This document shows, piece after piece, positions 1 to 9,107 of a DNA stretch of 64,000 nucleotides. Positions within the stretch are counted from its first letter, which is position 1, and each line of letters begins with the position of its first letter. Below the pieces are notes generated by a model. It was not told the DNA's origin and did not search any database. It saw only the letters and a program-made list of their open reading frames with translations. A program made the translations under genes and the position numbers. This DNA is from Bremia lactucae (taxonomy: Eukaryota > Oomycota > Peronosporomycetes > Peronosporales > Peronosporaceae), in NCBI RefSeq assembly GCF_004359215.1, contig NC_090623.1, positions 1,371,139-1,435,138 of the forward strand. The letters are read 5' to 3'.

Positions 1-999
1 TTGTCAGAAGCGCAACGCGCCGCTTATGACAAGCTCAAAATTTTATTTGGGCTTGAGCACGTGGAATTTATTATATCTCAGGGACCAGAGGTCCTTCATG
101 CAAAGCTTGAAGCCTTCATGCGGTACGAAACCTCCCTGATCGGTCAGGTACAGGACCACTTAGCGGCATCTATGCCAACTCGGTACATTTCTGTACCTGG
201 CTCAGAGCCGAGAACTCGCCCTCTAACTGTAAATGTGAAGACATTTGAAGGAAAAGAGGGAGAAAATCTCCCTTTTTGGGTTAAGCAGATGGAAATGTCC
301 ATTGATTCCGCCTTGTTCTTAACAGAACGGCAAAAGGTGGCTATGGCCATTTCCAAACTTGGAGGTAGAGCCATGGAGTTAAAACTATCGTGCAGCACGT
401 CCTTAAACGAAGCTTTTCCCTCATGGGATTCGCTGTAACAGCAAATGACCAGCTTGTTTGCACAGCCTGATCAGGCTTTTCGCATGCACGGCTTCTAGCG
501 ACTCGACAGGGTAAAAGAACCTAGGGGACTTTGTCCAGGAGTTGAGACTCTCATTGCATCTATGCATCAAGACCCGGTGCAAGAAGCAATTGTAGTAGCC
601 ATCTTTATGGGGGGTCTCAATGAGGACGTTGCCCGGACGGAATTATTCTGATATCATCCGGCTACGTTCGAAGAGGAAGTTGCCATAGCGCAACGCGCCG
701 AGTTCGACTTTAAGTCTGCTCGCGTTAGCACGCCTGTTTACCGAACAAGCTCTTCGAGCTTATGGGTTCCGTCTAATAGAGCGGAACCCATGGATTTAAG
801 CCTCATTGAGGAAGGAGAAGAGGCCCTTCAATCTATGGAACAACATAATAAGACCATCCGTAGATGTTATATGTGCGGAAGCACGAAACATTTACGCCCT
901 GCGTGCCCTCTTCGTAATTCGCGTAAAGCTCGAAAGAGCTCCAACTCCGACCTATACCAGAGCTCTGGTACGGTGCGGGAAAACGTCGATACCCAGTAG
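1..999 (+). pseudogene. Gypsy lineage A gag (copy A1), 5' end outside window
   Basis: Capsid/nucleocapsid polyprotein of a Ty3/Gypsy element. The first 145 residues (1-438) are open. After that the frame breaks by stop and indels, and the last part reads in a third segment (790-999). A perfect CX2CX4HX4C zinc knuckle (CYMCGSTKHLRPAC) lies at 865-906. The same gag is found on the minus strand at about 60000-60990, where the frame continues upstream of this window's first base, so the true start and the 5' LTR are cut off by the window edge. The gag frame ends at TAG 997-999. Confident as gag; clearly non-functional. Confidence 0.85.
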
Positions 1000-1071
1000 G
1001 TGCGGGGCGCCCTACTGGGGAAGATCTAGGTTCTGTTGAACCTCTAGGAGGTGAGAATGAACAGAACCTAG
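992..1071 (+). promoter_or_regulatory. Gag-pol junction double stem-loop
   Basis: The gag stop TAG (997-999) lies inside a perfect 9-bp stem (992-1000 with 1011-1019). It is followed by a perfect 12-bp stem (1026-1037 with 1060-1071) enclosing a 5-bp stem (1040-1044 with 1048-1052). The protease frame is -1 relative to gag and is open from 927, over the gag stop. The layout resembles a recoding signal, but I could not find a convincing slippery heptamer. The 12-bp stem is kept with one mismatch in the minus-strand copy near 59942-59986. Confidence 0.5.
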
Positions 1072-1085
1072 CCCCAATAAGCTCG

Positions 1086-1538
1086 GTGCTTAGTGGCACG
1101 GGGCGAGAGTACAAGCCTGGCTTGCTAGTCGCTCAAGCGACTGTGAAGGGCTTTGATAAGCCGTGGTCAATTTTAATTGACTCAGGAGCGTCTTGCAATT
1201 ATGCTCGACGCCTTTCCCTTGAAGGAAGTCAACAATATGTTGAGGCGCTTAGAGCGCATGAAGGTGATACAATCACTGTTCGCTTAGCGACTGGGACTCG
1301 TGTCACTGCTTTCAAAGTTCCATTGAACTTAGGTATAACGTTTCTGAACTTTGATAGTATGGAACGCTGTCTCGTTCTTGGTTTGGATTCGAGATATGAT
1401 CTCATCCTTGGAATAGCCTGGTTAGAACACCATGAGCCATGGATCGATTGGAGGTCTAAGACCTTAGGCGCCATGCGCAATGTTCCTAGCAAAGTTTTGG
1501 AGAGTCATGATCCCACCTTAGGCCAACAGTGCTTTTAG
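1086..1538 (+). pseudogene. Retropepsin (aspartic protease) of Gypsy A1
   Basis: Aspartic protease that matures Gag-Pol. The catalytic motif DSGAS is at residues 32-36, and the C-terminal part contains the family-typical ILGIAWLEHHEPWIDW stretch. The frame is open upstream to 927, overlapping gag in the -1 frame, so the coordinate given is only the first near-cognate start and the protein would normally be made as a Gag-Pol fusion. It ends at a stop at 1536-1538. This domain itself looks intact; the element as a whole is dead. Confidence 0.8.
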
Positions 1539-2267
1539 AATTCAGTCAATCGTTATTACAACGAGTGTCACTCGACGGAGTACGTGCCGTTCCATTTATT
1601 TCTGCTGAGTCGGGCTCAGAATTAATGTTTTAAAGTTAGAGATTATTAACTCAGACATGCCAATGTCTAAAACACTGACAGACTCATTCAATGATCTGCG
1701 CCAATAGCGCTTTTGTTGCCTAGCAAAGGCCGAATCATCAAGGTTGCAATATTCTTGAGAAACGTGGTGTGGCACGTTTAAGTCCACCGAGTATAGTCGG
1801 CCGAGGTGGCATCATACTGAGTGTTAGTAGTGACACTATTGGCGGTTCGCCAGGACCTCAAGGGTGCAATATTCCTGAGATACGTGGAGTGGCACGTCTA
1901 AGTCCACCGAGTATGGTCGGCCGAGGTGGCATCATACTGAGTGTCAATAGTGACACTATTGGCGGTTTGCCAGGCATTTTGGGTCAAACCCTCCTAATGC
2001 ACAGGAAGCGACACAAAAACGCTCGCTGGATAAGGAAGTTGAGTTACCTAACTCCTTGTCGGATGTCAAATTAGACACCATGTCTTGTATAGAACCAATA
2101 CAGGCTGGAAAACCCGAAGACGTGAATGTACCGGCCTCTAAGAGGCGTATTGTCTCCACTCCAAGACAGGATGGACTATTTCTGAATTAATTCGTTCAGC
2201 TTACGCCAAGGATGAACAGCGTGTAGCTCTGCTACGAGCTTTAAATAACTCGAATTCAGGTATTAAA
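1539..2267 (+). pseudogene. Protease-RT linker of Gypsy A1, with RT/RNase H deletion junction
   Basis: Degenerate spacer between protease and RT, aligned with the minus-strand copy at 58650-59520. At about 2170-2180 the sequence jumps from the linker straight to the start of the integrase region, so RT and RNase H are absent. The corresponding interval in copy A2 is roughly 57195-58915 (about 1.7 kb). Several stops break the frame. Confidence 0.7.
1739..1975 (+). repeat. Two-unit tandem duplication, about 120 bp period
   Basis: Two similar units begin at about 1739 and 1859; both contain the stretch around CCACCGAGTAT and end with GCCAGG. They differ at scattered positions. Copy A2 carries only one unit here (59090-59220), so the duplication is specific to A1. 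Confidence 0.85.
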
Positions 2268-3689
2268 TTGCCGGCACGTTTGCGTGCAAGGTTACATCGA
2301 TTTTCTATCGATAACAACCTGTTGCTTTATTGCACAGACATCGCGGACCCTCCGCGTGTCGTTGTTCCTCATGATGAGGATTTGAAGTACCGAATCCTCT
2401 ATGAGGCACACGATACTGTCCTTGGTGGTCATCTCGGTAGAGAAAAGACCTACGGCTCTATAAGCCAGAGTTATTGGTGGCCCAAACTTTATAAATGGGT
2501 CAGCACATATGTTTGCACATGCGAAACTTGCCAACGTGTTAAACCCTCGGCGCATGCTGCTGCGCCACTGGCGAGTCTTCCCGTCCCCATAGGTTGCTGG
2601 GAGTCCATTAGTATGGATTTTGCTTTCGGTCTACTGAAATTATTAAGCCGGTAACTCCGGTATAGTGGTATTTGTTAACCGATTGAGCAAAATGGCTCAC
2701 TTCGCGGCCAGGCCGGATTCCATTGATGGAGATGGTACAGCTTAGCGGTTTATCGATCGCGCAATTCGACAACATGGTTTGCCAGTGGCAATTGTCTCTG
2801 ATCGGGACCCCCGTTTCACGGGTAAATTCTGGAAATCAATTTTCCGAGTGCTTGGCACCAGATTTGATATGTCGACTGCGGACCATCCGCAGACCGATGG
2901 CCAAAGTGAACGTGCCAATCGCGGCATTGAAGACGTTTTACGCAGCGTGTGTGCTCAGACACCAAAGCGCTGGAGCTCAATGCTCCCAGTGGTGGAGTTT
3001 GCGTTAAATAACGCTGTTTATGCATCTACAGGCTATACTATGTTCTATGTAAACGGTCTTACCAAACCACGCGTTCCATTAACGATACCAATGCGTGGTT
3101 CAGGGCTTGGTGGGGAGAATTAGCCGGTAGGCATGCTGATATAAGCCCTGTTACCGTTCGGAAACAAGTAAGCGAGTTTCTCGCGACGCGATTTAGTGTC
3201 TTAAGACAGTTAAGCGAAACGATGGCTGATAGCCAAGACTAACAAAAAGAACAAGTAGATGCCAAAGATAGATGCTGTATTAATTCTTATATGGTCGAAG
3301 ACCGAGTTTTACTAAACGCTAAAATCTACCTACCAACTTGGTTTCCGCGGTCTTTAAGACCAAATTGCGCCCGCGCTTTATTGGACCATTTACGGTCGTG
3401 GCCAAGAAAAGGCCAAGCTTATACGCTAAACATTCCTAGCAAGCTGCGTACACACCCAGTGTTTTACGTTGGCTTGCTTAGGCCATATCGGGACTTCCCA
3501 CGGGACTTGAAGGCGCTTGCGCCGAGACAGGCGGTCGTGCCGCAGATTGCTGCATCCTCACCAGGATATCCAACTGGCCCTGTAAACGAGGCTGCTGACA
3601 CTCCAGCGTCGAAGACGGTCCCGATCCGCCTCAAAATAGCTCTCAACCCGAGCAACGACCTCACGAAGGAGTTGCACCTCGTGCTGTAG
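2268..3689 (+). pseudogene. Integrase of Gypsy A1 (zinc-binding, catalytic core, GPF module)
   Basis: DDE integrase. The HHCC zinc-binding region is at about 2405-2545 (ends CETCQRV). The catalytic core reads in segments: the first Asp in MDFAFG near 2610, then SDRDPRFT and STADHPQTDGQSE within 2779-3123. The GPF-type module and the conserved THPVFYVG segment lie at about 3380-3480. Frameshifts at about 2650, 2770, 3120 and 3290 split the frame. The relative at 56270-57146 (-) shows the same order. Identity is confident; the enzyme cannot be made. Confidence 0.85.
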
Positions 3690-3714
3690 AGCATCAAATC
3701 CTTCTGCCGAAATT

Positions 3715-3944
3715 TCAGCCTGCTTGACGCGCGGGGGGACTTTCAGTTCCATGTGGAGGAACTTTTAAAGCGACGTCGTCGTGAGGGTCAATACCAGTAT
3801 CTGGTGAAGTGGCTAGGGTACCCCTCTTCTGAAAACTCTTGGGAGTCCGAGGTACCTCTTCGGCAAGATTGCCCGTACGCCGTTGACGTTTTTAAGCGCC
3901 AAGCTCAGGGTCAACTCGCGTCAAACGACGCTTCCCACCACTAA
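3715..3944 (+). pseudogene. C-terminal chromodomain of Gypsy A1
   Basis: The frame at 3753-3944 contains YQYLVKWLGYPSSENSWE, the classic chromodomain core, directly after the integrase. In chromoviruses this module targets integration to marked chromatin. An upstream stop separates it from the integrase frame. The aromatic cage residues of the core strand (Y, W) are visible. Confidence 0.85.
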
Positions 3945-4281
3945 TCGTGGGATTAGGTGGATCTACAGCATCAGTGCGGCTTCGATCCTTGGTTGTACGG
4001 TCAACCGAAGCACTGAAATATCGGCTAAGCCTTTCTTCGTTTTGTGGCATAAATGCCGAACGTAACGGGCCTTTGGCCTTAAGCTTAGCGAAATCGAAGC
4101 GAAGCTTCCGCTCCAAACGAGTAACAGATCTCCGCTCTGGAATTGGTCTACTCAAGATCTGTCGCGCCCCGGAATTGGTCTTCTCAAGATCTGTCGCGCC
4201 CCGGAGTGTTCGGCTGCTGTTCCTGCGATGGCAAGCTATGTGTTCTAGACCTGCCCTAGTGCACGTCGCTACTGGAAGCAT
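3892..4281 (-). pseudogene. Antisense ORF downstream of pol in Gypsy A1
   Basis: A 129-codon open frame on the strand opposite to gag-pol, beginning after the chromodomain. It contains LERKLRFDFAKLKAKG (about 4069-4110) and ends with GGKRRLTRVDP; both are shared with the plus-strand frame of copy A2 (55227-55538), which is also antisense to its element. A related motif occurs antisense in lineage C (28461-28493). The upstream part seems truncated near 4320. Function unknown; I recognise no domain. Confidence 0.5.
4138..4205 (+). repeat. Tandem duplication, about 33 bp x2
   Basis: Two adjacent units each containing GGAATTGGTC and CAAGATCTGTCGCGCCCC, differing by one base. They lie inside the antisense ORF of A1, so they add residues to it. 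Confidence 0.8.
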
Positions 4282-4399
4282 CTACTTAAAGGTGGTGACG
4301 ACTCGACCCTTCCACGGAGGCTGACCTACACGTATGGGTGTTTGGCATGGACCTACTGGGGATCCTGCCGACTGCATGAGATGCTTTTGACAAAAAAAA

Positions 4400-5610
4400 T
4401 GACTCGAGGAGAAGATTCGACCATCAATATGTATTTTTCTGAAGAATATCCTTTTTAGCGGTTGGTTGTTTGTGGTGGTATAGTAGCAGCAATTTAAGCT
4501 TATAATAAGCATGTCCAATGCGCCATTTATCATTCGCTTCTAAACACAAATTGTCGTTGTCGAACGGGAAAACTTACTCTCACGCACGATTTCAGCCACT
4601 TGCTTAGCACCGAATAAATCCTGAAGGATGTCACACTGGTCCTTTGATAAAGGTCCCTGCCGTGTTATGCAGTATTTGGTTTCCGGAAACCAGATCAATT
4701 TTTTGACGTACCCCTTTACATTAGTGGAATAATACCATGCCACATCAGGAGGTAAGTTAGACGCTGGATAACGAAATGAAGAGTGTTTAAGGTTTGATGT
4801 TCAACTACGCGTCATGAATCCCACTTTCGTGTCCTTAAGTACGGCTATATTCAGAAGAGATGATGAGTTCTAATCAAGAGCAGGTCGAATGACCACGATA
4901 TTCGATAAGCCGCTAGACTTCAAGACTCATCGACATTCATTTAGCCTAGCTTTAGGAGAGCATGTAATGATGGGATAGCCTCCAAGTTAATATCGACCAC
5001 AATGTTACTAGTCACTCCATTGACCAGAATATCAGCTGTTTACAGGCTCTTCAACCTTAATTTGCTGAAAACGAGAGCCGATGTAAACCTAGACATCCGA
5101 TGGAGAATGAAATAATTCGGATATATCATCCAGTAAACATTTACGCGTTATCCTCGTGAAATTACGGCATTGCTCGGAATGCCTTTGCGTATTCCAGCAA
5201 TATCAATATCGATACTCAGTGTGATCCGATGTTTACATGCCAATCTACGTGCTCGCACTCTAGACTACTCGGTCCTAATCTCTCAGTGCTTTCAGTATTC
5301 AGTGATTCATTATCACAACGCAGTGTCGTCACTTAATGGAATACGTGCGTTTTCTCAAACAGTTACCACTCAGCGCGGAGAAACGTCTTCGGGAGGTTGC
5401 GGTCGCAACTCATGGACTGGGCGACGAGCTTGTTCCTGTTTTAGAGCTTCCATCTTGTTCCTCATGAGAGGGTTTAATATAAGTTGGGGACCAAGGTTTG
5501 GTGTCCTGCGTGACGCAGTAAGCGCATTCGCGACACTAGGTTCAGGAAAGGATTTCGGTGCCGCTATCGTAGTCCACAATTATGCCCTCATCGAGGAAAC
5601 TTCAAAGAAA
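4400..5610 (-). pseudogene. Inverted fragment of lineage A-like protease-RT linker and RT start
   Basis: Minus-strand sequence aligned with 58240-59360 of copy A2 (for example CACTGGTCCTTTGATAAAGG around 4638, and the CAGTGATTCATTA stretch near 5300). It is a diverged, frame-broken piece with no LTR attached. The 5370-5579 minus frame (proline-rich) probably belongs to the same linker. Orientation is opposite to A1 directly upstream. Confidence 0.6.
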
Positions 5611-5638
5611 ATATAGTGGTGACTCTTTAAAGGATATT

Positions 5639-6109
5639 TGCAATGGGGTGACCTGTTACATAAATATTATTTCCCTTGATAAAGGACAATAAAATAATAT
5701 TCTAATAATAATTTTACGTTATACTTCAAATATTACCGTACATGTTAATATTGTAGCAAACAATGCGATAGTTCTGTTCATTAGCTAAGTTAAACGTAAA
5801 TTATCCCCGTCAATTGCAGCTAGACGCGCGAATGGGCGGTGCGCAAAGAGTTGCAATCGATACTTGATTAATATATTAAGTCAGCTAAGAATATTGCAAT
5901 ACGCAGCAAAATATACGTTAATGCAGCTTGTTTCTCCCTTTTTTTCTCCAGCCTTCTTAATATCGACCTTAAGTTGCTAAGATATCTTAGCAACTTAAAG
6001 TCTTCCTCTGCCCGTCGTGTACGTGAAGTTGTCGTATGCATGTCACCTTCACTGTTATCAATGCTGGTCGACTAGTACTGAAGCAGTACTAGCAAAAAGT
6101 ACCCGTACA
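5639..6109 (+). repeat. 5' LTR of Gypsy B copy B1
   Basis: Begins with TG near 5639 and ends with CGTACA at 6109, directly before the primer-binding site. Other copies of the same LTR are at 35124-35482, 48042-49101 and, inverted, 47483-47924. The 3' portion carries a perfect 9-bp hairpin (6072-6092). The start is placed by alignment to the other copies, so it is approximate. Confidence 0.75.
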
Positions 6110-6175
6110 CCTGGTTGCACTTCGTGGTACGCTTAAAGACCACGTACGTGCCATTCAACATAGACATGTTGAATG
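6072..6175 (+). promoter_or_regulatory. LTR-end hairpin, primer-binding site and two leader hairpins of B1
   Basis: Stem 6072-6080/6084-6092 (loop AAG) ends the LTR. The primer-binding site starts at about 6111 (TGGTTGCACTTCG). A 6-bp stem, 6123-6128/6139-6144, and a 10-bp stem, 6152-6161/6166-6175, follow. Equivalent stems with different bases but kept pairing occur in B3 (47412-47439, 47449-47468, 47500-47524), which suggests structured leader RNA for packaging, dimerisation or priming. Confidence 0.55.
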
Positions 6176-6259
6176 AAGAAAGAGGGGGCTCACACGCCCC
6201 TAAGAAAGGCTTCCACGTAACGCATGAGATGTTCACTCACTTGAATGACCTCGAATAGA

Positions 6260-7152
6260 AAGCGGTCGAACGAATGAGTTTGGCTGCAGGTGGGATAGCC
6301 GTTAGGGCCATGTTGCTCGCTCTGCACAGACGATCAACATGCGGCTACAGCCGAGTTTGTACAACTTGAATTCAATGCGGCCCAAGAAAAAGTAACGTTG
6401 CTTCACCAGCAACACTTTCAACAAGAAAACAGGAAGCTTAACAGTTAAAACTTTGAGACAGCAACATTTACATGCTGCTGACGGGCCGATAAGTGCGCGT
6501 CGACCTGAAATTTTGAAGAATGATATCTCCAAGTTCAAATCAGTCGAGGGCGACTTCTTGTGAAGATGGTTCGTCATACCGCATCGATGGCAATGCGACG
6601 AAAAAAAAGTAAAGTTCGGCATGTATTACTTGACCGGACGTGCCATATCTTGAGCTTCAAGGCTCAAGGCTCACGACTCATATGTCTTTGGGTCTTTAAA
6701 ATTCAACTCAGGCATACGTTTGAGCAGCCGTGTCCCGAATTCAGGGCCCGAGCAGAGATCCTAGATTTAAAACAGGGCAAGCGTAAAATTACGCTTACGT
6801 GCAACATACAAGATATTTGTGAGCTTTTCGATTGTTGGGCGTCAACCGATGCACTCGACACCAATCGCTAGAAGATCGTAGGCTTAAGATTGTTGTGCGA
6901 TAAATCTGTCACGAGGATGACAGTGCACGTAGCAAACATGAGCATTTGTAACAGTAAAAACGTGTACTTGGTCCCCGATACACATAAAGGGGTAAACAAT
7001 ACATGACGACTTTAAAGTTCTGGATTTGAATGACAGATTAGATGCCATTCTTGAGATACCATGGCGAAATAAGTACGAGGTATAGATACATTTCAGCATC
7101 GATCCGTTACGATGCCTTTCTCGTCTTCAGCAGATGGCCATCTGATGAACGT
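6260..7152 (+). pseudogene. Degenerate gag to protease region of Gypsy B1
   Basis: Starts with a stretch homologous to the gag N terminus of B3 (47341-47150, -): 6305-6420 keeps the order of a Glu/Gln-rich helix. The rest is full of stops; only short frames (6560-6871) survive. It runs into the protease-end region, where the GATGGCCATC palindrome matches B3 45819-45844, and is interrupted at 7153 by a solo LTR. Confidence 0.6.
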
Positions 7153-7638
7153 TGTAATGGGGCACACATCGGTTGGAGAACCGTTTTGTGGTACAATTAC
7201 TTTATGGGTAAAATACCCTTTATTCTATTCTAAAATAGTTAATTTCTTAAATCCCATTTATTATGGGTAACAAACAAATACGGTCGCCGCCAGATATAAA
7301 TCTGGCGGCCGGAATATATTTTAAAATTAGCTAGGTAGGGCTTTAGATTAAATATTATAATAAAGTGCAGTTTCCTTTTAAATCTTAAAGCATTAAGTGC
7401 CTTCCTAAGGCTTGCGCATTGATCTGTAAGAGTTAGAAGACTTTCTAAGGTATATCCTCTTGGGCACTAGTTGCCACTTGTTTGAACAAACCCCTGAACT
7501 CCTTGAACTAGAAATCATTAAGCTTTAATAGCTTGTACGACTCCCTGAGTTGTTAAACGCATCAATTTAATAAAACTAAGAGACTCTATGAGTCTAAAAA
7601 TCTTCCTCTTACTTTAGGAGAGAGGTAGCTCCTCTACA
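7153..7638 (+). mobile_element. Solo LTR of Gypsy lineage A inside B1
   Basis: TG (7153) to CA (7638), 486 bp, same family as the A2 LTR (61076-61523, -). Flanked by AACGT (7148-7152) and TACGT (7639-7643), a one-mismatch 5-bp target duplication. The sequence on both sides is continuous in the B3 relative around 45780-45840, which shows the uninterrupted site. It formed by LTR-LTR recombination after insertion. Confidence 0.9.
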
Positions 7639-8480
7639 TACGTCTTGGAGCGTTCGCACGCGTGTGGATGTTCAACAAGTAAATGAGATAGCCGCACTTG
7701 TGGTTCGGGCGTTAGTACGACTATATTAGACCTTAGCATGACGACTTTTCAGAACGTGGAGTTTGGTTCCGATGGCTTTGCACAAGCATAGGCAGTGTCG
7801 AAGGTCCGCGGTTATGATGTGGGGTTCGATACCGACGGCTGTGCTTAAGCCCACCATTATGATGTGAAACTAGTCACTGTCGGATGTGTATAAGCGCAAC
7901 CAGCGTCAAAGGTCGACCACTCAAAAAAGTCGCGTGGAAGAGAGCAAAATCGAAGGATGTTAAAAAAAAACTGTCTATAGGAGACAGTTATAACGACTGG
8001 AGAGTCGATTGTAGAGGATGTTGCTGGGGTTGCGCAACCAAAGCCCAAGGCAGTTAGGAAAATACTTCCCAAAATCCATATGGGAATAAGTCTCGAAATA
8101 GTTGATGGAAAAGTTTTCAAGAACCTGAGGGAACAAAGTCCCCAGAAAACTATGAGAATAAGCTAAGAAAAGACTTGAGACATTGAATGTCTTAGTTAAC
8201 AACGAATCAAGTGTAGTCGCTTATAGACTTGATTAGATAGCGCCTCCGAAGTTAACTTCGGAGATAAGTCAATTGCCACCGCTAGAATCAAAACGGTTCT
8301 TGCGTGATCTGCGAATTGGCAAAGTCAAGCAGATTTGCGTACTTGTCGCAGATGACGAGTACGTGGCCGATATTCGGTCGGCGATAGTATTTCTTGAGAA
8401 CGAATGGGTTCTTAGCAGCTCATGAATGGACGAAAGTCTCTTCGGTGAGAAGACCCGGATTGAACGTCTTACGTCTCATC
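7639..8480 (+). pseudogene. Protease-RT linker of Gypsy B1
   Basis: Continuation of B1 after the solo LTR, aligned with B3 45040-45800 and B2 30126-30600. Contains about three degenerate repeats of 50-60 bp (7745-7910) built on a GCACAAGC-like core, a perfect 20-bp palindrome (8244-8263), and hairpins at 7970-7990, 7994-8007 and 8205-8234. No long frame. Confidence 0.6.
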
Positions 8481-9107
8481 ATGGGAGTCATTAAAAACAA
8501 ATCCTTTGTATAAGAATTTGATTGATTGGAAGGATGTATTTCCTGATTCGGTGCCATGCGAGTCTCCTAAGGATAAAGGAACTCGACACAAGATCGATCG
8601 ATAGCAACGTCAGAAATACTGTTTGATGAAGCAGTGGCCACTGTTTGATGAAGCAGTGGCCACTGCTTCGTAAACAAATACTAGGATCCACAGCTTCTTT
8701 GCCGAAGCTAAGCAACGGCCCATGTGGGTGAGTCAACTTCCCCACATAGCTCTCCTACTTTTTGTGTGCGTACGGCAACAGGAAGGTGGCGGATTGTGCA
8801 TGCGCTCAAAAAAATTGTATGCTGCAACGGTACCGACTTAAACGCCGATATCACTAATAAATGTAATCATTGACGGTATGTCAAAGAGTACTATCTTTTC
8901 GTCAATGAATTTGATGGATGGATTCTATCAAATCCGTAAACAAAGTATCCCGTTTACAGCAGTAAACATCCCAAGCAATATATTTTTGGGAATGGCATGT
9001 AATGCACAGGTGCTTAGTAATGCTCTTGCAACATTCAATAGATGTGTTGTCAATCTGTTGAAATCTGTGCAGAATTTCGCACCGAGTTATACCGATGCTA
9101 GCGCCTG
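8480..9107 (+). pseudogene. N-terminal RT fragment of Gypsy B1
   Basis: 8878-9106 encodes STIFSSMNLMDGFYQI and later ATFNRCVVNLL, matching RT palm segments of B3 (44164-44700, -). It stops at about 9107, just before the catalytic FDD block, where homology to other B copies ends. A 22-bp tandem duplication lies at 8626-8669 and includes the palindrome GAAGCAGTGGCCACTGCTTC. Confidence 0.7.

Noticed and set aside
5170..5616. 148-codon plus-strand frame as an RXLR-type effector
   Set aside because: No signal peptide or RXLR-EER motif; the sequence aligns in reverse with the lineage A linker.
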